The notes under the pieces are model-generated. The model saw nothing but the letters and a program-made list of their open reading frames with translations, was not told where the DNA came from and did not search any database. A stretch of 64,000 bases of DNA from the NCBI RefSeq assembly GCF_003952005.1, contig NZ_QXGJ01000007.1, forward strand, positions 124,033 through 188,032, written 5' to 3'. This DNA is from Bifidobacterium callimiconis (GTDB lineage: Bacteria; Actinomycetota; Actinomycetes; Actinomycetales; Bifidobacteriaceae). Made by a program: the position numbers and the translations under genes. Below, piece after piece: positions 29,438 through 38,174 of this stretch; positions within the stretch are counted from its first letter, which is position 1; each line of letters begins with the position of its first letter.

Positions 29438-30856
29438 ATGCTGCAATCCGAAGCCCTCGCCATCCTCAACGCCGGCGCCAACGTGTTCCTCACCGGTGCG
29501 CCCGGTGCCGGCAAAACCTACGTGCTCAACGAGTTCGTCGCCGCGGCACGCAAGGCGGGAGCCTCGGTGGCGGTCACCGCATCCACCGGCATCGCCTCCA
29601 CGCATATCAACGGCCAGACCATCCACTCGTGGAGCGGCGTCGGCGTGAGCACGTCCCTCGAGGAGGCCACGCTCAAACGCATCCGCACCCGCCGACGCAA
29701 GGCCATCGACGCCACCGACATTCTGGTGATCGACGAGGTGTCGATGATGCACGCCTGGCTGTTCGACATGGTCGACCGCGTCTGCCGCGAACTGCGCCGT
29801 GATCCGCGGCCGTTCGGTGGACTGCAGGTCGTGCTGTCCGGCGACTTCTTCCAGCTGCCGCCGGTCAGCCGTTCGGGGCGCAACAACGACGTGGTCGCAC
29901 CCACCGAGGAGTTCCTGCGGTCACGCGAGGAATACGCGCGGCGCGGACTGGACCCGGAGGGGTTCGTCACCGAGTCGCTGGTGTGGGAGGCGCTCGCGCC
30001 CACGATCTGCTACCTGACCGAACAGCATCGTCAGGACGACGGCCAGCTGCTCACCGTGCTCACCGACATCCGCGATGGCGGCGTGACCGATGCCGACCGT
30101 GCCGTATTGGGCGGGCGCATCGGCATGATGCCCGAACCGGGCGTGGTGGCCACGAACCTGTTCCCCACAAACCGTCAGGCCGACGCGCTCAACGATCTGC
30201 GGCTGAACGAGATCGACGACGAACCGCACGGCTTCCTCGCCACGGCGGCCGGCAACGCGCAGCTGGTGGAACGGTTGAAGAAGAACATGCTCGCACCGGA
30301 ACACCTGATCCTGAAAACCGGCGCCGCGGTGATGGCGCTGCGCAACGATGCGGACCGACAGTACGTGAACGGTTCGATCGGCACGGTGACCGGATTCGCC
30401 GACGAGAGCAAGGGTGGATGGCCGATCGTACGGTTCGAGAACGGCAATATCGTGACTATGAAGCCGGCCGACTGGGAGATGATGGACGGCGAGAAGGTGC
30501 TCGCATCCGTCAGCCAGGTGCCGTTGCGCTGCGCGTGGGGTATCACGATCCACAAGTCGCAGGGTATGACGCTCGACCGCGCCGTGATGGATCTGCGTCG
30601 TACGTTCGCGCCCGGCATGGGCTATGTGGCGCTGTCCCGAGTCGAGGCGCTCAACGGCCTGTACCTGCATGGCCTGAACGAGCGCGCGTTCCTTGTCTCG
30701 CCCGACGCCGTGATGCTCGACTCCCAACTGCGCGAAGCCTCCGACGATGCCGCCGCGCACCTGGCCGCCAACGGCCCGGACGCGTTCAGTCCGGCAGTGC
30801 TTCGGCGCATGGCCGCCGACTCCGACGACGAATTCGCCCAGGACGCCCTGTTCTGA
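29438..30856 (+). CDS. PIF1/RecD-like superfamily 1 helicase
   Basis: 472 residues. Walker A GAPGAGKT at residues 20-27, Walker B ILVIDEVSMMHAWLFDMV, and motif III GDFFQLPPV are seen. The C-terminal UvrD_C_2-type region has ITIHKSQGMTLDRAVMDL and GYVALSRVEALNGLYL. This is the compact bacterial PIF1-like class, ATP-dependent 5'-3' DNA helicases. No accessory domains or mobile genes are adjacent. The 88-bp gap from the dehydrogenase carries no clear promoter. Confidence 0.9.
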   Translation: MLQSEALAILNAGANVFLTGAPGAGKTYVLNEFVAAARKAGASVAVTASTGIASTHINGQTIHSWSGVGVSTSLEEATLKRIRTRRRKAIDATDILVIDEVSMMHAWLFDMVDRVCRELRRDPRPFGGLQVVLSGDFFQLPPVSRSGRNNDVVAPTEEFLRSREEYARRGLDPEGFVTESLVWEALAPTICYLTEQHRQDDGQLLTVLTDIRDGGVTDADRAVLGGRIGMMPEPGVVATNLFPTNRQADALNDLRLNEIDDEPHGFLATAAGNAQLVERLKKNMLAPEHLILKTGAAVMALRNDADRQYVNGSIGTVTGFADESKGGWPIVRFENGNIVTMKPADWEMMDGEKVLASVSQVPLRCAWGITIHKSQGMTLDRAVMDLRRTFAPGMGYVALSRVEALNGLYLHGLNERAFLVSPDAVMLDSQLREASDDAAAHLAANGPDAFSPAVLRRMAADSDDEFAQDALF

Positions 30857-30934
30857 AATCTCATCTGGGGGCGATGCCGGCCGGAGTGATGCCCTGATCC
30901 GTGCTTTCATGGCGGTAATGAACGGCTATCTGCC

Positions 30935-31127
30935 GTTTGTGAGGTCCTTCACGTGGGTCGAAAACACCTAACCTTGACTTGTGAGGTCCTTCTTCAAGTA
31001 GAGGCTGTCGTTTGCATTGCATTTTTCGATAGTTTGTTGGAGAAAGCTGTCTCAGTGGTTCTTGATTACGCTTCCTATGAAGCGAGTATGCCAAGCAAAG
31101 GACCTCATAAACGCTGGTTAGGTGTCT
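30935..31127. repeat. Degenerate direct and inverted repeats around TGAGGTCCTT
   Basis: This is in the 424-bp gap between the helicase and deacetylase genes. TGAGGTCCTTC occurs at 30940-30950 and 30982-30992, and the reverse complement AAGGACCTCA at 31098-31107. The second and third copies also share CACCTAACC / GGTTAGGTG, eight bases beyond. Intervening DNA is AT-richer than the surroundings. This may be a decayed insertion element. I support no gene here. Confidence 0.55.
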
Positions 31128-31170
31128 GCAGTGGTGCTGATCTGTAGCACAACTACGAGATAGGTCGTCG

Positions 31171-31194
31171 CAGCACCAAACGCGGTGCTGTTTT
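31171..31194 (+). terminator. Weak intrinsic terminator
   Basis: CAGCACC (31171-31177) and GGTGCTG (31184-31190) pair around a 6-base loop, followed by TTTT. It lies 315 bases after the helicase stop and 87 before the next gene. Confidence 0.45.
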
Positions 31195-31280
31195 GCCCTT
31201 GCCTTGCTCCTGACTGATATGGTGAAAAATGAAGCTGTGCCTCTCGGCAGTCGCTACGCTGAAGAGGGGGAGGTGATTTC

Positions 31281-32806
31281 ATGAAGGACGGGCATGACGA
31301 GGACGTCACCGAACCTGACACGGACGACGACCTCGATTCATTCGCACGTGAGTGGGAGAACGGCAGTGGTTTTTCCAATGACGATACTGATGACATGATC
31401 TCGGAAGGCCGGAACGCTGATTCCGCTGGCGTTGCAGGCGCAACTTCTGCCCGCCCCTGCCCCGTCACCGTCCCAAGCCGTTGCTCATCGCGTTTCTTGC
31501 CGTGTTCGCCGTGCTCGCGCTGATCGCCGGCGTCACGATCGCTCGTGGCGTGGCCGATTCCCGTGCGCAGGCGCATGCCGAAGCGTTGCGTTCCTGCCAG
31601 AGCGCGCAATCGAAATACGCCACCACGGTCACCACCTACACCGCCACCATGAAAGCCGCGCGTGAGCTCGGCAAGACCCCATCCGACGACGTGGCCAACA
31701 CCAAACTGCTCGATACGCTCAACGATCTCGCCGGCACCAACGACAGCTCCGTGATCGGCCTGGACCTCAATGCGCTCAACGAAAGCCAATGCTCGGGCAG
31801 CGCCGGCACCGACGACCTCAATACCCTCGCCGGCTCGTTCAATGACGCCATCACGCCCATGTTCAAACGCACCGGCGAAGTGCAGTACGCAGCCGACAAC
31901 GTGAAGGCCAGCATTGAGGATCAGAAGTCCGTCAACGTGCGGACGCGGTTGTCGTATCTCATATCCATTGCGCAGACCGTGCTCGACGTGTCGGCGGGCA
32001 AGGTCGACGAATCGTTGCGCACCACGCTGTCCGGCGCGATCGACACGGCCACGGCATTGCAGAAGACCAACAACTTGACCGCTGAATCCACCAAGGACGC
32101 GATGGCCGATCTGCAATCCGCCACCGACGCCGTGCGCGACGCGATGCCGCTCGACTGCCGACTGAACAAATGCGTGGCGCTCACCTTCGACGACGGACCG
32201 GACAAAACGAACACGCCCAAGGTACTTGACGTGCTCAACAAGGCCGGCGTGCCAGCCACGTTCTTCGTGCAAGGGCAGAACATTACCGGCAGCAACGTGG
32301 ACCTGCTCAAACGAACAGCCGCGGAAGGCCATGAGATCGGCAGCATGTCGTGGTCGCATACGCAGTTGCATGCGCTGTCGGCCGGCGATCTGAAAACCAG
32401 CCTTGACAAGACTTCCGATGCGATCGAGAACGCGATCGGCAGTCGGCCGACGCTTCTGAGAGCGCCGGACGGCGCATGGAGCGATGCCGTGCTCAGCCAG
32501 GCCAAGGCCGATGGCATGAGTCTGGTGCTGTGGAACATCGATTCGCAGGATTGGAAGAGTCGTGACGCCGACGCCACCGTGAAGCAGGTGGTGGATACCA
32601 CGTTGAGTGGATCCATCGTCGATCTGCACGATACGTATGGCAGCACGGCCAAGGCGATCCCGCGGATCGTGAAACAGCTGCAGGATCAGGGATATCATTT
32701 CGTAACCGTGAGCAAGCTGCTCGAGGGCGGCGCCCGGCCCGGCGAGATCTACTACTCTGCCGGAGATTCCGACGCCTACGCCGGCGGGGTGCTTGCGGAT
32801 CGGTAG
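31281..32806 (+). CDS. Membrane-anchored polysaccharide deacetylase with an apparent frameshift near 31440-31475
   Basis: An ATG at 31281 has a strong RBS (GGGGGAGG) and encodes about 55 acidic residues (MKDGHDEDVTEPDTDDDLDS). The frame then runs into arginine/cysteine-rich nonsense. A frame lacking one base continues from about 31450 as RPKPLLIAFLAVFAVLALIA (TM), a coiled extracellular stalk, and a NodB deacetylase domain: ALTFDDGPD, WNIDSQDW, IVDLHDTYG. A single-base loss in the C-rich stretch 31451-31475 explains this. The usual metal motif HxxxH reads MSWSH, so the first His is Met. The likely substrate is cell-wall or extracellular glycan. If the frameshift is real, a TTG at 31481 could still give the catalytic part. 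Confidence 0.75.
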
Positions 32807-32881
32807 GTTCGTCTTGCGTGCGCTCTGCTTTTGCGAGAGTGATGGACGGTTCGAGGGAGGGGTGGGCTTGACGATGGCTGG

Positions 32882-32936
32882 TTCCCTCCCTCTGTCATGA
32901 CGTTCGCCATGACATCTCCTTCCCTCGGAGGGAGAA
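32882..32936. repeat. Modular hairpin repeat, inverted unit
   Basis: Between two convergent genes. Tail TCCCTCCCTC, stem GTCATG.. / ..CATGAC, and a head CTCCTTCCCTCGGAGGGAG with a slightly imperfect arm. It could serve both genes as a terminator. Confidence 0.8.
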
Positions 32937-32957
32937 TGTGGGGGGTGGGTGTGATGG

Positions 32958-34985
32958 TTAGCGGAGTTGTGAGATTCTGGTGACTAGGGTTTTCGCAGCG
33001 CCCAGACTGCGTTCGTAGCGGTCCGCGATCGTTACGAGCAGTATGCCGCCGACCGCCAGCCATACCCACCAGAACGCCAGCGAGAACATGACGATCCACG
33101 ACCACAGCAATACGATCACGTGCAGAATCAGCGTTGCCGTGCCGGCGATGAGCGGCGCCTGCCAGCTGAGTAACGCCCCCGCGATCAGCACAGCCAGCGC
33201 GATTACGAACAGCAGGATCTCCCGCACCGGGAACGTGTGGCCGGGACTGGCCGGTGTCATGCCTCCGGGCAGTGTTCCGTACACGATCTGGTCGCGCGCC
33301 CACCGTTCATTCCACGAGACGAGCAGCATCGGCGCGAGCAGCGTCGTCAGGCCGGGCCAGAGCGCGGGCCAGCTGCGCAGTGCGGGACGTCGTCTCATCC
33401 ACATCGATCCGATCACGAGCGCCGCCACGCCGAACAACGCAGCAGGCACGTCCGGCGGCAGCGGGCGGTAGTCGTTCGTCAACGACAGTCCCATCATGCC
33501 CACGCCCATCATCGACGTGATGATGGTGAGGATCCAACGGTTCGCGTCGGCGATCGTGGTGCGCGCGCGTTGCCGGGACCGCGAATCCGGCATCGACTGA
33601 GCGCCCGGCGTCGGCGGAACAGGTGTCACAGGCTGTGGATTGTGTTCCGATTGGGTGACGGGGATCGGCACGACCGGAGACATTGGACGTTCCGAAGGCG
33701 TCGGACGAACGGCCTGTGGACCAGCGGCTGTGCGAATCCACATCAGTGTGGCGATGATCATCGGAACCGCGTAGGCGGCCAGTGACGTGGCCGCCGCGTA
33801 CCGCACATGGTTCGGGTTTGCGAAATCACCGAGACCTATCACCATCAGAATGAAGGACGATTCCAATGTCATGAGCAGCCGTTCCGCATCCGGCAGCCGC
33901 GACGCGGGCAGCAGATACGCCGCGACGAGCACGACGGCCATCAGCGTGATGACCGTCAGGCTCTGCCCGGTGCGACCGAGCAGACTGGTGCTGCCGATCA
34001 TGGCCAATGCCGGAGGCGTCAGCAGACTGGCGGCCAGGGAATACGCGCGGGTGGGAGTCGCCCGTTTCGCCGTCGCCAGACTGAGTGCCATGGCGATCGC
34101 GGCGACCATGAGCAGCATCAGTCCGGTGACCAGATCCCGCAGATGCAGTCGGGGTATCGGCCCGAGTTTGCTGGCCAGTACGCTTGCAGTGGTTAATGCG
34201 AAAAACGATGCCCAGGCCACGCCCTCCGCGGTGACGCGTGTTTTGCCGCCGATCGCGGCGGATACGGCGAGGCCGATGAATCCGGTGACGGCGATGCAGA
34301 TCGTGCGCGCGGCGTTGCCGAACAATGGATAGGTGAGGAATGCGAACACGGATACGGCGAGTCCGATGAGTCCGACGCCGAGCACCAGCAGCAGAACCTG
34401 CACGGCGGACGCGCGGGAACGTCTGGGGACTGTTGCGGCAGTTCGGCCGTTCGTTGGGGATTGCGAGAACGCGGTCGGGGTCTGTGGCTGGAAGCCGAGA
34501 AGCTGCGGTCCGAAGGGGTGAGGTCCTAGAGGTTGCGGGGGATCGGGAAAGGCTTGAGGCGACGGTGCGGCATATTCTGCTGTTGGTTGCGGTTGCGGCT
34601 GTGTCAGTTGCGGTTGCGTCGACATCGGCGTGGGCTGCGTGGGCTGCGTGGGCTGCGCGGGCGGCGTCGCCGGGGGAACCGCTGCCGTCTGCGGAACGGT
34701 CGGGCCCACAGGCGTCGTTCGCGTCACCGCGGTCGTCGTCGACGAACGGATCTCGTCGATGAGCCGCGCCCGTTCGTCGAGCAGATCGGCCGCCGAACGA
34801 CTCAGTTCCAGCACCGTGGCGCAGCGCGGATCCTCAAGATCAAGTCCGGTCGGCGTGAACCGTCCGCGAATCGGCGAGAAGTCGTCGGGATTCAATGTGG
34901 AGTCGCGCAGTTGCGCGGTGCTGACGGGCCACGCGATCGGTTGTGACGGAGTGGACGGATGAAATTCGGGGACCGGGTCGGGCAT
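32958..34985 (-). CDS. Polytopic membrane protein (SCO7613-like)
   Basis: 675 residues from ATG at 34985 (GAAGGAGG RBS upstream). The N-terminal 220 residues are soluble, Pro/Gln-rich (TQPTQPTPMSTQPQLTQPQP). About 14 hydrophobic segments follow, starting VQVLLLVLGVGLIGLAVSVF. The pattern of a cytoplasmic N-terminus, low-complexity linker and many short TM helices recalls actinobacterial SCO7613 C-terminal-domain proteins of unknown function. A second Pro-rich loop lies mid-protein. Function unknown; convergent with the deacetylase gene and divergent from proS. Confidence 0.7.
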   Translation of the reverse strand: MPDPVPEFHPSTPSQPIAWPVSTAQLRDSTLNPDDFSPIRGRFTPTGLDLEDPRCATVLELSRSAADLLDERARLIDEIRSSTTTAVTRTTPVGPTVPQTAAVPPATPPAQPTQPTQPTPMSTQPQLTQPQPQPTAEYAAPSPQAFPDPPQPLGPHPFGPQLLGFQPQTPTAFSQSPTNGRTAATVPRRSRASAVQVLLLVLGVGLIGLAVSVFAFLTYPLFGNAARTICIAVTGFIGLAVSAAIGGKTRVTAEGVAWASFFALTTASVLASKLGPIPRLHLRDLVTGLMLLMVAAIAMALSLATAKRATPTRAYSLAASLLTPPALAMIGSTSLLGRTGQSLTVITLMAVVLVAAYLLPASRLPDAERLLMTLESSFILMVIGLGDFANPNHVRYAAATSLAAYAVPMIIATLMWIRTAAGPQAVRPTPSERPMSPVVPIPVTQSEHNPQPVTPVPPTPGAQSMPDSRSRQRARTTIADANRWILTIITSMMGVGMMGLSLTNDYRPLPPDVPAALFGVAALVIGSMWMRRRPALRSWPALWPGLTTLLAPMLLVSWNERWARDQIVYGTLPGGMTPASPGHTFPVREILLFVIALAVLIAGALLSWQAPLIAGTATLILHVIVLLWSWIVMFSLAFWWVWLAVGGILLVTIADRYERSLGAAKTLVTRISQLR

Positions 34986-35119
34986 GGGTGCCTCCTTCGT
35001 CCCCTCCATTGTGTCCACAACATCGTCGTCATGACAAGGTCGACGTCGATATTGCGCCGTCGTCACGACGGAAATCCGCGCCGTGAATGATGTCCGTGAA
35101 ACCGAATACCTTGGAACAC

Positions 35120-36937
35120 ATGACTTCCAATACCCTTCGTATGTCTACTCTGTTCCTGCGCACGCTGCGCGAGGACCCCGCCGACGCGGACGTCGATTCC
35201 GCGAAACTGCTGCAGCGAGCCGGCTATATCCGCAAGGCCGCCCCCGGCATCTGGACCTGGCTGCCGCTGGGTCTGAAGGTCCTCAACAAGATCGAGGCGA
35301 TCATCCGCGAAGAGATGGCCAGCATCGACGCCCAGGAGGTGCACTTCCCCGCACTGCTGCCGCGCGAACCGTACGAGGCCACCCACCGCTGGGAGGAGTA
35401 CGGCGACAACATCTTCCGTCTGAAGGACCGTCATCAGGCCGACTACCTGCTCGCGCCGACGCACGAGGAGATGTTCACCCTGCTGGTCAAGGACATGTAC
35501 TCCTCGTACAAGGACCTGCCCGTCACCCTGTACCAGATCCAGACCAAGTACCGCGACGAGTTCCGTCCGCGCGCCGGCCTGATCCGCGGCCGTGAGTTCG
35601 TGATGAAGGACGCCTACTCGTTCAGCATCGACGAGGAGGGCCTGAAGAAGGCGTATTACGACGAGCGCGGCGCCTACGAGCGCGTTTTCCAGCGTCTCGA
35701 CCTCAAGTACGTGCCCGTGTTCGCCATGTCCGGCCCGATGGGCGGCTCCGCATCCGAGGAGTTCCTTGCCCCCATGCCGATCGGCGAGGACACGTTCGCG
35801 CTCGCCCCGTCCGGCAAGGCCTGGAACGTTGAGGCTCTGCACACGCCCGAACTGCCGGAGATCGACTGCTCCAACACCCCCGCCGCCGAGAAGCGCGCGA
35901 CGCCCGATGCCAAGACCATCGACAAGATGATCGAGCGCGGCAACGCCGACAAGCCGCGCGACGACGGCCGTGAATGGCAGGCTTCCGACATTCTCAAGAA
36001 CGTGGTCATCGCCGTCAAGCACGCCGAGGACGCGGATCATGACGAGCCGTGGCGCGAGGTGATCGTGGTCGGCGTTCCCGGCGACCGCACCGTGGATATG
36101 AAGCGTCTCGAGGCGCAGTTCGCCCCGGCCGAGCTCGAGGAGGCCACCGAGGAGGATCTCAAGAAGCATCCGGAACTGGTTCCCGGCTACATCGGACCGA
36201 TGGTCCTGGGCCCGCAGGCCAAGGACGCCGGCGTGGAGGATCCGATCCGCTACTTCGTGGACGCCCACGTGGTCAAGGGCTCCGCATGGTTCACCGGCGC
36301 CGACGAGAACGAGGTCGACTACTACAACCTCGTGTACGGCCGCGACTTCCAGGCTGACGGCACCGTGGAAGCCGTCGAGGTCCGTCACGGCGACATGAGC
36401 CCGGATGGCTCCGGCCCGCTGAGCTTCGAGCGCGGCGTGGAGATCGGCCAGGTGTTCCAGCTGGGTCTCAAGTACTCCAAGGCGCTGGACCTCAAGGTGC
36501 TCGATCAGAACGGCAAGGCCGTGCCGGTGTGGATGGGCTGCTACGGCATCGGCGTCTCCCGCGTGCTGGCCTGCATCGCCGAAACGCATCACGACGAGCG
36601 CGGTCTGGCCTGGCCGACCGTGATCGCCCCCGCCCAGGTGCATGTGGTGGCCACCGGCAAGAACGCCGAGGCGTTCGAGGCCGCCGAGAAGCTGGTCGCC
36701 GAGCTGGAGGAGCGCGGTCTCGAGGTCATCTACGACGATCGCAAGAAGGTCTCCCCGGGCGTGAAGTTCAAGGATGCCGAGCTCATCGGCGTTCCGGTGA
36801 TCGCCGTGGCCGGTCGTGACACCGTGAACAACGGTACGATCGAAGTGCGCGACCGCAACGGCGAGAACAACGTCGCCGTGCCGGTGGCCGAGGCCGCCGA
36901 CGCCATCGCCGACCGCGTCAAGGCGCTGCTCGCCTGA
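35120..36937 (+). CDS. proS: Prolyl-tRNA synthetase
   Basis: 605 residues from ATG 35120; starts at 35087 and 35141 are alternatives, as no strong RBS decides. Class II motifs are clear: LLQRAGYIRKAAPGIWTWLP, motif 2 [20 protein letters not shown], and motif 3 GCYGIGVSRVLACIAE. An inserted YbaK-like editing domain lies between motifs 2 and 3 (residues ~230-400). The C-terminal anticodon-binding domain ends the protein. It charges tRNA-Pro. An intrinsic terminator follows. Confidence 0.95.
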   Translation: MTSNTLRMSTLFLRTLREDPADADVDSAKLLQRAGYIRKAAPGIWTWLPLGLKVLNKIEAIIREEMASIDAQEVHFPALLPREPYEATHRWEEYGDNIFRLKDRHQADYLLAPTHEEMFTLLVKDMYSSYKDLPVTLYQIQTKYRDEFRPRAGLIRGREFVMKDAYSFSIDEEGLKKAYYDERGAYERVFQRLDLKYVPVFAMSGPMGGSASEEFLAPMPIGEDTFALAPSGKAWNVEALHTPELPEIDCSNTPAAEKRATPDAKTIDKMIERGNADKPRDDGREWQASDILKNVVIAVKHAEDADHDEPWREVIVVGVPGDRTVDMKRLEAQFAPAELEEATEEDLKKHPELVPGYIGPMVLGPQAKDAGVEDPIRYFVDAHVVKGSAWFTGADENEVDYYNLVYGRDFQADGTVEAVEVRHGDMSPDGSGPLSFERGVEIGQVFQLGLKYSKALDLKVLDQNGKAVPVWMGCYGIGVSRVLACIAETHHDERGLAWPTVIAPAQVHVVATGKNAEAFEAAEKLVAELEERGLEVIYDDRKKVSPGVKFKDAELIGVPVIAVAGRDTVNNGTIEVRDRNGENNVAVPVAEAADAIADRVKALLA

Positions 36938-36983
36938 TCCGGTAGCGGCTGACCGCCGATAGGCGCAGAACGATAGGCGCAGA

Positions 36984-37023
36984 AAGGGACCGACCGCATC
37001 TTCGCGGCCGGTCCCTTGTTTTT
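36984..37023. terminator. Intrinsic terminator between convergent proS and ssb
   Basis: AAGGGACCG (36984-36992) pairs with CGGTCCCTT (37009-37017). An inner CCGC/GCGG follows after one mismatch. TTTTTCTTCT starts at 37019. Confidence 0.88.
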
Positions 37024-37052
37024 CTTCTCTGTGCCGGTCAGGTCATTATGTC

Positions 37053-37724
37053 CTAGACCCCAACTGGGGCTGGCTCGGATTCGGGGGAGGAGACAGGCGG
37101 TTGTGGCTGGGCCGGATACACCTGACCTCCGCTTTGCCCGGCGCTTGGATTCGGCCAGCCGCCGTTGCCTTCGAAACCGGTGAACTCGTCGTTGCCGTCA
37201 CCCATGGTCGGAGTGTTGTACGGATCGACGCCGATCCTGCCGTTCCCGTTGCCGACGTTGGGCGATCCGTTCGGTGCGGATGCGCCATCCGGGCCGTTGC
37301 CGTCCCCGTTGCGGGGGCCGGGCCAGCCGCCATCCCCTCCTCCCGTCTGATATCCGCCGCCGTTGCCGGGATTCCTGACGAACATTGATCGGCCCTTGGT
37401 CAGATCATGCCCCACGGTGGCGGCCTCGATGACCAGATTGGTGCGCGTCATCCCGTCGCGCTCCCATTCCTCGGTGGCCAATGTGCCCGATACGATCACC
37501 GCGTCTCCTTTATGCAGTGATTGCATCGCGTTCAATGCCAGCGAGCGGAAGGCCTTGACGGTGATCCACGTCGTGGTGGCCTCCTGCCACGCGTTGGTTC
37601 TTCGATTCCAAAACGAACGGGTGGACGCCAGGCGAAAGGAGCACGCCGGCGTGCCTCCCTCCTGGCCGAATCGGGTCGGGTCCGCGCCCACGTTGCCGGT
37701 GATGGTGATCTGCGATTGTGCCAT
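37053..37724 (-). CDS. ssb: Single-stranded DNA-binding protein without acidic tip
   Basis: 223 residues from ATG at 37724. The OB fold occupies about residues 1-115 (MAQSQITITGNVGADPTRFG, ATTTWITVKAFRSLALNAMQ, KGDAVIVSGTLATEEWERDG). A Gly/Asn/Pro-rich linker follows. The ending PQPPVSSPESEPAPVGV lacks the acidic hydrophobic tip (DDDIPF type) by which housekeeping SSB recruits partners. No rpsF/rpsR neighbours, so this is probably a second, specialised SSB. Confident on family, not on role. Confidence 0.87.
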   Translation of the reverse strand: MAQSQITITGNVGADPTRFGQEGGTPACSFRLASTRSFWNRRTNAWQEATTTWITVKAFRSLALNAMQSLHKGDAVIVSGTLATEEWERDGMTRTNLVIEAATVGHDLTKGRSMFVRNPGNGGGYQTGGGDGGWPGPRNGDGNGPDGASAPNGSPNVGNGNGRIGVDPYNTPTMGDGNDEFTGFEGNGGWPNPSAGQSGGQVYPAQPQPPVSSPESEPAPVGV

Positions 37725-38030
37725 GGCTGATGCCCCTTTCCTTATTTCCGCATCGGCTGCGTCGTCTGCACTGACGTCGATGCACGTTGGCCCGTCACCG
37801 CAGCGGAGCAGGATTCATGGGCGTGAATCGGCGTGTGCTTGATTGGCATGTGCCTGGTTGGGAGGGAGGATCGCCCATGATTCCGGTCACCGCAGCAACG
37901 GTGATATCCACTGTGCGTCAGATGTGCGTGAAAAGGGAAGTGTTGTGGGGAATGTGCGCCAATGTGCCCCACCGTCGGGGAAAATGTGGATAACTTCCGT
38001 CATCCGCGTGCATGGCCTGATTCCCGTGTG

Positions 38031-38157
38031 CTCCCTCCGTGGGAGGGAGCTGGCGCGCGGTAGCGCGTCTGAGGGAGGGATCGCGTTCCATAAGGGTGCT
38101 GGATCCCTCCCTCTGTCACGGCCCGGCCGTGACATCTCCCTCCTTTGGAGGGAGAAC
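38031..38157. repeat. Modular hairpin repeat block, two units
   Basis: Direct unit 38031-38085 with stem GCGCGCGGTAGCGCG; inverted unit 38103-38156 with perfect stem GTCACGGC-CCG-GCCGTGAC. It occupies the end of the 450-bp gap between the M13 peptidase stop and the ssb start; 37725-38030 holds nothing I recognise. Confidence 0.85.
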
Positions 38158-38174
38158 GAAGGGGTTGGCGCGAA

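Noticed and set aside
30953..31147. 64-codon frame between helicase and deacetylase genes
   Set aside because: It has no RBS, spans the degenerate direct/inverted repeats and shows no conserved feature.
37725..38030. Structured RNA or riboswitch upstream of ssb
   Set aside because: Only short, unconvincing pairings were seen; nothing matches a known riboswitch core.
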